A stretch of 8,090 bases of DNA from JBKBXU01 sp046313675 (GTDB lineage Bacteria > Bacteroidota > Bacteroidia > Cytophagales > Cytophagaceae), in contig JBKBXU010000222.1 of NCBI GenBank assembly GCA_046313675.1, positions 1-8,090 of the forward strand, written 5' to 3'. This document shows positions 1-5,210 of this stretch, piece after piece. Within the stretch, counting starts at the first letter, position 1, and each line of letters opens with the position of its first letter. The position numbers were made by a program, and so were the translations under genes. The notes under the pieces are model-generated. The model ran no database searches. It was given only the letters and a program-made list of their open reading frames with translations, and was not told the origin of the DNA.

Positions 1-1048
1 TTGCTTTTCTATAAGATCTGAAGAAAATAAACAGACCTGCAATTACCAAAGGAATGCTCAATAATTGACCCATATTAAACATCATGTCTTCTTCAAAAGC
101 CACCTGGGCTTCTTTTACAAACTCATATAGGAATCTTAAGGAAAATATAACAACTATAAATAGACCTAATAGTCTTCCATGAGGTAGTTTTTCTTTTTTT
201 CTGCTGTACATGTATAAAAGAAGCAGGAAGAGTAGAAAGCTTGACATTGCTTCATAAAGTTGTGCAGGATGGCGAGGAATACCATATATGTTTATTGAGC
301 CGATATTTGCTTGCAAATCATAATTTAATTCAGATTCAGGCAAAACCAGGTGGTCTCTTATATTAGGATGTCTGAACATTTCCCTTAAGTTGAAACGAAT
401 AAATTCATCAATTACTTCTGCATTTGTGCCTTCTGCAAAGCGCAGATTCATTCTAACTCCGCTAAGGAGGATATCATGATGTTGAACTTTTTCATCCCTA
501 TGTTCAAAATCTACCGCATCAATTATTGGGTGGCCTGCAAGGTAGCTTCGTGGGTCTTCGACAAATATAAAACCCCATGAAGCACTGGTTTCCAGTCCGA
601 TAATTTCAGAATTCATTAAATTTCCTGTACGAATCAAAGCTCCTGCCAATGCAATGGTGATAACCAGACGGTCAAGAACATAAAAATAACCCTGACCAAC
701 TTCTCTTCTGGAATAGATGTATATGGCTATTAGTATACCTAAGGCAGCCCCATGACTTGCCAAGCCTCCCTGCCATATCATAAGTATCTCCCATGGCCTG
801 GATAGATAGTAATCAGGTTCATAAAAAAGGCAATGCCCAAGACGCGCACCAATAATAGTTGCTACGACCATATAAATGGTAAGGGTTTCCACATGCTTCT
901 CTGATTTTCCTTCTCCTTTATAGATTCTTATTAGAATTTGTTGTCCCAGGAGAAATCCCATTGCGAAAAGTAAGCCGTACCAGCGAATCGGGTGATCACC
1001 CACAGCAAAAATATCAGGATTGGCATCCCATATAATAAAATTTAGCAT
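1..1048 (-). CDS. lgt: Prolipoprotein diacylglyceryl transferase (Lgt), 3' end cut by window edge
   Basis: Lgt is an inner-membrane enzyme that moves diacylglyceryl from phosphatidylglycerol onto the lipobox cysteine of prolipoproteins, the first lipoprotein maturation step. An ATG at 1046-1048 opens a frame of 349 codons with no stop before the left edge. Family marks are in order: GGLASHG around H99 (the conserved His of the HGG-type motif), the signature with R140 and TGNLMNSEIIG at 141-151, RHPAQLYEA at 259-267, RFLYEF at 305-310 (second essential Arg), and MGQLLSIP at 326-333. Hydrophobic segments sit near residues 22-41, 56-75, 87-112, 122-142, 268-281 and 293-308, with a last one near 329-343. 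The segment between the signature and RHPAQLYE is about 119 residues from R140 to R259, longer than in E. coli Lgt, and rich in His. Few residues should be missing at the C-terminus. It lies 104 bases downstream of nadE on the same strand, with its own -7-like box. Identification is near certain. Confidence 0.96.
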   Translation of the reverse strand, partial: MLNFIIWDANPDIFAVGDHPIRWYGLLFAMGFLLGQQILIRIYKGEGKSEKHVETLTIYMVVATIIGARLGHCLFYEPDYYLSRPWEILMIWQGGLASHGAALGILIAIYIYSRREVGQGYFYVLDRLVITIALAGALIRTGNLMNSEIIGLETSASWGFIFVEDPRSYLAGHPIIDAVDFEHRDEKVQHHDILLSGVRMNLRFAEGTNAEVIDEFIRFNLREMFRHPNIRDHLVLPESELNYDLQANIGSINIYGIPRHPAQLYEAMSSFLLFLLLLYMYSRKKEKLPHGRLLGLFIVVIFSLRFLYEFVKEAQVAFEEDMMFNMGQLLSIPLVIAGLFIFFRSYRKA

Positions 1049-1067
1049 TTGTCTCTTTATTTATAGT

Positions 1068-1125
1068 CTCAAAGATATATAAACAAATAAATAAACCGAA
1101 ATCGCAAACCTTCTTTATCTTTGAG
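1068..1125. repeat. 10-bp inverted repeat in the nadE-lgt gap
   Basis: CTCAAAGATA at 1068-1077 is the exact reverse complement of TATCTTTGAG at 1116-1125, with 38 bases between them. The left arm contains the minus-strand -7-like box of lgt, and the right arm carries the same box on the plus strand, where no gene follows. It could be an operator-like pair of half-sites or chance. The arms are seen directly; no function can be assigned. Confidence 0.45.
1070..1077 (-). promoter_or_regulatory. Putative Bacteroidota -7 box ahead of lgt
   Basis: Read on the minus strand this is TATCTTTG, an exact match to the TAnnTTTG -7 element of Bacteroidota primary-sigma promoters. It ends 21 bases before the lgt ATG, so transcription could start about 15 bases upstream of the codon. 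No TTG-type -33 element sits at the usual distance, so this rests on one box in AT-rich DNA. Confidence 0.4.
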
Positions 1126-1144
1126 TTTTTAGATTTTTTCTTTT

Positions 1145-1157
1145 AGTGAGACTCACT
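1145..1157. repeat. Short palindrome over the nadE stop codon
   Basis: AGTGAG-A-CTCACT is a perfect 6-bp inverted repeat around one base. It covers the TGA stop of nadE (1153-1155). On the nadE transcript it is followed by AAAAGAAAAAAUC rather than a U-run, and a one-base loop cannot close, so it is not a good intrinsic terminator. A protein-binding site or chance are the remaining options. Confidence 0.4.
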
Positions 1158-3045
1158 TCTTTAACATTTGTTCAAGTTCCCTGATTTCTTCTGAAAACCC
1201 ACCACTTAATATTGGAAATCTGTACCATGAACGTGGGTCTATGTTAAAGGCATCCATATGGAAGGAAGGTGCCAGGCGTTCTCTTTTCCATTGATTTATA
1301 GCCCATAGACGGTAAAATTTGATGACATACCCAGTCAGTTTTTCGAGATTGTCTGCTGGTCTTTGCTCTTGCAAGCGGATTAGCGCTTCTTTTGGGGATT
1401 TTCCTTCAGGAATGGCTAAAAATTCAATTTCTCGTAGGACATCGTAAGGCATCAAATCTGCTTCATCCGTTTGAATCTGGTCAGGTGGTCTTAGTTCTGC
1501 CGTTGGTGCAAGGGAGTTAACATACTTTAACCCTGTATATGCCAATTCTTCTTCCGCCCATAGCAACCAGCTTCTTATAAAATGCTTATCTACACCGGCT
1601 ATGGGAGCGATGCTGCCCGAAGTATCCCCATCCATGGTTGCATAGCCTACATCACCCTCACTTCGGTTAGAAGTGGTAATGAGAAGGGCTTTTTTAATAT
1701 TTGCAAACATCCAAATAATGGGTGAGCGGGAGCGAGCCTGAATATTTTGCAGGGCAATATCGTCTTTCTCCCAGGTAAGTTTTCTGTCTAATGCGTTTTC
1801 GACCTTTTTAATATATCCTTCCACTTCTTCATTTACACTCCAATGATAAAATGTGGCACCAATGGATTCAGCTAAATCTTTTGCTGCTTTAAAAGTTTTA
1901 TCACCCGAATTTTTTGTGCTTTGATATGCACAGGTAAGCAGTTCTGAAGTAATATGGCGTATTTGTTGTTCCTGTGTAAGGTCTTTAATTTCATGAAATG
2001 TCGGTTTGTTTATTTTTCCTTTTTTTAAGAAAGACTCTGTTCCCAACAGCCTACATCCTTTTTTAATCATTTCAGCTACTGCAATAGCACATGCAGAAGA
2101 ATCTGCCCCGCCGCTTAGGGAAAGTACAAAACCCTGGCTTCTGCTTTTTCTCATGTAGTCAAAGAGTGCCAGTGTTATAGCTTCTTTAAATTCATATTCT
2201 TTTTCCCGGTAATCAGGTTTTAAATCTTGATGTCTTACTTCATCGTTATCAAAGTTTACTTCGCTGCTTACCAAATCCACATCATTAAATGAAAATCGGT
2301 TATTACGCTGCAGTAATTGTCCTTTCCGGGCGATAAGCACTTCGCCATCGTAAATCATTCTGCCGGCCTCATTTCCTAGCAGGTTTGCATAGAGGTAGGT
2401 GCAATTAAAGTTTTCAGAGCTTTTTTTTATGAGATTATACCTGAAATCAGATTTTCCAAAAGCAAAGTGACTCGCACTTGGATTAAGAATAAGAGATACA
2501 CCTTTTTCCATATGACTGCAGGCAGGTCTTATCTCATTTGTTTGCCAGGCGTCTTCACAAATTTCAAATCCAATTTTGATACCTAATACATCAAAAGTTA
2601 TATCACCAAAGTTATAAGCGACTTCATTAAAAGTATATGTTATTACCTTTTTGCTTTTCCATGGAGAAAACCATCTGGGTTCATAATGAACACCATCATT
2701 GGCAAGAAACTGTTTTGCATAAAATCCTAAAACTTTTTTATCATGAATAAGGCAGGATGCATTATATATTTTTCCATCAACTTGAACTGGCAAGTTTAGG
2801 GCTACGCAAATCTCTCCGGTTTCCGGAATGATTTCATTTAGAATAGCTAAAGATTTTTTACAAACCCAAGTGCTTAAAAACAAGTCTTCACAACCATAGC
2901 CGGTTATGCACAACTCCGGAAGGCACAATATATGTACATTCTCCTGCCGGGCTTTATATATCGCCTGAAGAATGTTGGTTTTATTGTTCTCCCAGTCTAT
3001 GGGGGTTTGGTTAAGTGCAGCTCCTGCAAGTTTCAGGTAAGTCAT
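1153..3045 (-). CDS. nadE: Glutamine-dependent NAD+ synthetase
   Basis: This 630-aa cytoplasmic enzyme makes NAD+ from deamido-NAD (nicotinate adenine dinucleotide), ATP and glutamine, the last step of NAD synthesis. It is the two-domain form. The N-terminal carbon-nitrogen hydrolase (glutaminase) domain spans about 1-270, with a Glu-Lys-Cys triad visible as E44 (LPELCITGYG), K111 (YAKQF) and C163 (GFEICEDAW). The C-terminal synthetase domain, about 285-630, carries the ATP PP-loop SGGADSS at 311-317, TTSNRSEGDVGY at 457-468 and DGDTSGS at 472-478. It ends in the conserved DPRSWYRFP segment near 603-611. Length is normal for the bacterial long form and no key residue looks missing. The ATG at 3043-3045 opens directly on the typical MTYLKLAGAALNQ start. 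Upstream is TTTTTCTCCA with no Shine-Dalgarno. It lies between a perM-like gene and lgt on the same strand; a hairpin 13 bases before the start may affect its expression. Confidence 0.98.
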   Translation of the reverse strand: MTYLKLAGAALNQTPIDWENNKTNILQAIYKARQENVHILCLPELCITGYGCEDLFLSTWVCKKSLAILNEIIPETGEICVALNLPVQVDGKIYNASCLIHDKKVLGFYAKQFLANDGVHYEPRWFSPWKSKKVITYTFNEVAYNFGDITFDVLGIKIGFEICEDAWQTNEIRPACSHMEKGVSLILNPSASHFAFGKSDFRYNLIKKSSENFNCTYLYANLLGNEAGRMIYDGEVLIARKGQLLQRNNRFSFNDVDLVSSEVNFDNDEVRHQDLKPDYREKEYEFKEAITLALFDYMRKSRSQGFVLSLSGGADSSACAIAVAEMIKKGCRLLGTESFLKKGKINKPTFHEIKDLTQEQQIRHITSELLTCAYQSTKNSGDKTFKAAKDLAESIGATFYHWSVNEEVEGYIKKVENALDRKLTWEKDDIALQNIQARSRSPIIWMFANIKKALLITTSNRSEGDVGYATMDGDTSGSIAPIAGVDKHFIRSWLLWAEEELAYTGLKYVNSLAPTAELRPPDQIQTDEADLMPYDVLREIEFLAIPEGKSPKEALIRLQEQRPADNLEKLTGYVIKFYRLWAINQWKRERLAPSFHMDAFNIDPRSWYRFPILSGGFSEEIRELEQMLKK

Positions 3046-3050
3046 TGGAG

Positions 3051-3085
3051 AAAAATTATGCTTAAAAATATAAATTTTTAAGCAT
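3051..3085 (-). terminator. Hairpin plus U-tract between perM-like gene and nadE
   Basis: A perfect 12-bp stem pairs ATGCTTAAAAAT (3058-3069 on the plus strand) with ATTTTTAAGCAT (3074-3085) around a 4-base loop. On the minus strand it is followed by AA and five Ts (3051-3055), so it has the form of an intrinsic terminator for the gene ending at 3095. It also sits only 13 bases before the nadE ATG, which leaves almost no room for a nadE promoter after it. An attenuator or leader-structure role, or leaky termination, is therefore possible. The stem is AT-rich, with two G-C pairs. Confidence 0.6.
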
Positions 3086-3094
3086 TTAAATTAT

Positions 3095-4207
3095 CTAAAA
3101 TTGTTCTTCCTTCCTTTTTTTAAAAAGTTCTCTGATTTTTTTAAAAGTGACGGCATGTTTCTCAGTGCCCTGTGTGCTGATAAGGAACGAATACGATTTC
3201 ATAGAGTCAACGTTGTCACATACTATTTTGAACATCCCAAGGAAAGGAACGGAAACGATCATTCCCGGCAATCCCCAAACAATTCCTCCTATAATAATCG
3301 AAAGAATGATGAAGAAGGGATTAATGTTTAATTTTCCTCCGACGATGTTTGGAGTAAGTATGTTGTTTTCCACAAACTGGATGATAATGAACAGAATTAA
3401 AACTCCAAATGCATAACCGGGTGAGTCCTCTGTTAACAGTGCAAACAGAAATGGTATAGCGCCGCCAATTAATGTGCCGAAATATGGAATGAAATTCATC
3501 AGTGCCGATAAAATGCCAAATAGTATGGGGTATTGTATACCCACTATGGCAAGGCCAATACTATTAAGTACACATAGTATGGATACTACCATTACAATGC
3601 CTCCCATATATCTCTTTGTTACCTGAGAAACCTCATTTACAATTTTTTCCAGTTTAATATGCTTATCAGTTGGAGTTACTTTTAGTAAAAAAATATAGAA
3701 CTTATTTCTATAATAAAGCATGAAAAAAACATATACAGGCAGTAATACCAATTTTGCTATGGTGCCTGTTGTGGCGGTGAACAATTTTTCAAGAAAATAT
3801 CCACTGGTTTCCAGTAATTCCAGTAAGTAACTTTTTAACAACCCCGGCCTCACATTATCTTCAATTCCAAGGGTGTTGAATATTGAACCTTCAATTCTAT
3901 TAATATTGGTGATTGCTTTATTTCTAAATCCGGGAATGTCCTCCGCAAAAACAATTAATTGTTTATAAAGAAGATAAAATGCAGAGAATAAAATGGAGAA
4001 GGCGATTAAAATACTTAAAATATTTGCCATGATCCTTGGCAGCTTCCATCGTTCAAAAGTTCTTGCAAGTGGGAATAATAAGTAGCTAAATAAGACTGCT
4101 AAAAATACTGGATATAAAAAATTGCGTGTTTGAGTAAGCGTGAATACAAGGAGAATCAGAAACAGTAGATATATAGTCAGCCGTACGATTAAAGGATATT
4201 TATTCAT
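3095..4207 (-). CDS. AI-2E / PerM family (DUF20) membrane transporter-like protein
   Basis: This is a polytopic inner-membrane protein of the AI-2E/PerM family. Members have been tied to autoinducer-2 export, permease-like roles or Na+/H+ antiport; the substrate here cannot be told. With the ATG at 4205-4207 it has 370 aa. Two hydrophobic segments lie near residues 8-26 and 30-48 and another near 60-80. A soluble stretch of about 85 residues (82-150) is followed by a helix near 150-166. The C-terminal bundle carries FIPYFGTLIGG (239-249), NNILTPNIVGG (281-291), LNINPF (293-298) and GLPGMIVSVP (312-321), all classic family blocks. The tail is very basic (FKKRKEEQF). The frame stays open to a TTG at 4262-4264, adding 19 hydrophobic residues. 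I prefer the ATG because a -7-like box at 4276-4283 would put the TTG almost at the transcription start, and MNKYPL fits as a short cytoplasmic N-terminus. It is divergent from the YihY-like gene and 49 bases upstream of nadE. Confidence 0.93.
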   Translation of the reverse strand: MNKYPLIVRLTIYLLFLILLVFTLTQTRNFLYPVFLAVLFSYLLFPLARTFERWKLPRIMANILSILIAFSILFSAFYLLYKQLIVFAEDIPGFRNKAITNINRIEGSIFNTLGIEDNVRPGLLKSYLLELLETSGYFLEKLFTATTGTIAKLVLLPVYVFFMLYYRNKFYIFLLKVTPTDKHIKLEKIVNEVSQVTKRYMGGIVMVVSILCVLNSIGLAIVGIQYPILFGILSALMNFIPYFGTLIGGAIPFLFALLTEDSPGYAFGVLILFIIIQFVENNILTPNIVGGKLNINPFFIILSIIIGGIVWGLPGMIVSVPFLGMFKIVCDNVDSMKSYSFLISTQGTEKHAVTFKKIRELFKKRKEEQF

Positions 4208-4225
4208 AAAAATAATAATGTAAAT

Positions 4226-4256
4226 AATAAACCATATTAATAGGCATTGGTTTATT
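4226..4256. repeat. 9-bp inverted repeat in divergent promoter region
   Basis: AATAAACCA (4226-4234) and TGGTTTATT (4248-4256) are exact reverse complements around 13 bases. The repeat lies between the two divergent genes, downstream of the predicted perM-like -7 box. It could form a stem in that gene's leader or act as a regulator site. Only the symmetry is observed. Confidence 0.45.
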
Positions 4257-4275
4257 TCGAACAATAAATTTCCTG

Positions 4276-4283
4276 CAAAGTTA
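4276..4283 (-). promoter_or_regulatory. Putative Bacteroidota -7 box for the perM-like gene
   Basis: On the minus strand this reads TAACTTTG, matching the TAnnTTTG consensus. It would place transcription start near 4270, giving a leader of about 60 bases before the ATG at 4207. No convincing TTG -33 element lies at the expected spacing; the nearest candidate is about 31 bases upstream. Confidence 0.4.
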
Positions 4284-4296
4284 GCTAAGAATAATT

Positions 4297-4303
4297 AGAG
4301 GAG
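4297..4303 (+). promoter_or_regulatory. Purine-rich Shine-Dalgarno-like AGAGGAG before yihY-like start
   Basis: AGAGGAG ends one base before the ATG at 4305, much closer than the usual 5-9 base spacing. Upstream the frame meets a TAG at 4296-4298 and has no other start codon, so the ATG is the only N-terminal option. The match may be chance, as this phylum often starts without a Shine-Dalgarno. Confidence 0.3.
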
Positions 4304-4304
4304 C

Positions 4305-5210
4305 ATGATAATTGCAAAAGTAAAAAAGACATTTTTTCTCTTAGTCAAAAGTTTTAAAGAGCTCAAAGTTAATGACCCAATCCGTTTAAGTGCTGCAACT
4401 GCATTTATTGCTTCTTTTGCGCTTGCCCCCACTATTGTATTGTTAATAAGTTTGATTAACGTAATTCTGGATGAGGAGATGATTACAGGTGAATTGTTTA
4501 ACTATCTGGAAGAGATGGTTGGGGGTGATACAGCAGAAGAGATTCAAAATATTCTGTTAAATCTTCAGGATATGAAAACCGGGGGATTAATAACAATTGG
4601 ATTTCTAATATTTTTCTTATTCGTGGCCACTACGTTATTTGTCGTTGTTCAGAATTCATTTAATCAGATTTGGAAGGTGAAGCCAAAATCTCAGAGAAGG
4701 CTGAAGTTTATGTTAAAAAACAGGGCTAAATCTCTTTTAATTATTTTAATTACCGGACTTTTGTTTCTTGTCGCATTGCTATCCGATATCCTTGTAGCTT
4801 TTTTGGGTGATAATTTGCTTGTCGTTCTTCCTGATATAGGGCGGTATGGATTACGAATTTTCAACTTTTTACTTTCCTTGGGGATTTTTACCCTATGGTT
4901 TGCTTCTGTGTATAAATTTTTGCCTGATGTCAAGATGCGATGGAAACCCGTGTGGGTTGGAGCTGTTTTTACATCCATTTTATTTTCTATAGGACAATTA
5001 ATAATGGGACAGTTCCTTGTGCAAAGTGAAATAGATGATGTATATGGAGCTTCCGGATCATTGGCTATTTTATTTCTTTTTATTTTTTACTCCTCATTCA
5101 TCCTTTATTTTGGCTTGTCCTTTATTAAGGACTATGCTGAAGAGAAAGGGTACAAAATCAAGCCTAAAAAGTTTGCTGTAAGGTATGAGATCAGGGAGAT
5201 TAATGAATAA
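4305..5210 (+). CDS. YihY/virulence factor BrkB family membrane protein
   Basis: This 301-aa inner-membrane protein belongs to the YihY/BrkB family, once mislabelled RNase BN. The molecular role of the family is not settled; Bordetella BrkB was linked to serum resistance and transport has been proposed. Six hydrophobic segments sit near residues 28-53, 94-116, 142-166, 181-203, 214-238 and 250-274, as expected. Family blocks are the N-terminal LSAATAFIASFALAPTIVLL (28-47), YKFLPDVKMRWKPVWVGA (203-220) and VYGASGSLAILFLF (246-259). The loop at 55-90 is acidic (EEMVGGDTAEEI) and the C-terminal tail is basic and then mixed (KIKPKKFAVRYEIREINE). A clear promoter was not found; TAAATTTC at 4265-4272 is only a near match to the -7 consensus. 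It diverges from the perM-like gene, and its last 11 bases overlap the end of the opposing CotH-family gene. Another unrelated function is unlikely; the substrate is unknown. Confidence 0.93.
   Translation: MIIAKVKKTFFLLVKSFKELKVNDPIRLSAATAFIASFALAPTIVLLISLINVILDEEMITGELFNYLEEMVGGDTAEEIQNILLNLQDMKTGGLITIGFLIFFLFVATTLFVVVQNSFNQIWKVKPKSQRRLKFMLKNRAKSLLIILITGLLFLVALLSDILVAFLGDNLLVVLPDIGRYGLRIFNFLLSLGIFTLWFASVYKFLPDVKMRWKPVWVGAVFTSILFSIGQLIMGQFLVQSEIDDVYGASGSLAILFLFIFYSSFILYFGLSFIKDYAEEKGYKIKPKKFAVRYEIREINE

Noticed and set aside
1116..1123. Plus-strand TATCTTTG as a real promoter
   Set aside because: It would drive antisense transcription into the end of nadE with no gene following; it is better explained as the mirror arm of the inverted repeat or chance.
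1145..1157. AGTGAGACTCACT as terminator of nadE
   Set aside because: A one-base loop cannot form and no U-run follows on the nadE strand.
3101..3416. Two short plus-strand open frames over the end of the perM-like gene
   Set aside because: They lie antisense to conserved family blocks of the AI-2E/PerM protein, have low-complexity, non-protein-like composition and no start signals.
1049..4207. Gliding genes (gldB/gldC) beside nadE, a linkage I recall from some Bacteroidota
   Set aside because: Neither neighbour of nadE resembles them; the linkage is from memory only, so its absence is not reported as a finding.
4691..4978. A 95-codon minus-strand open frame within the yihY-like gene
   Set aside because: It is antisense to conserved transmembrane coding sequence and shows no domain or start signal.
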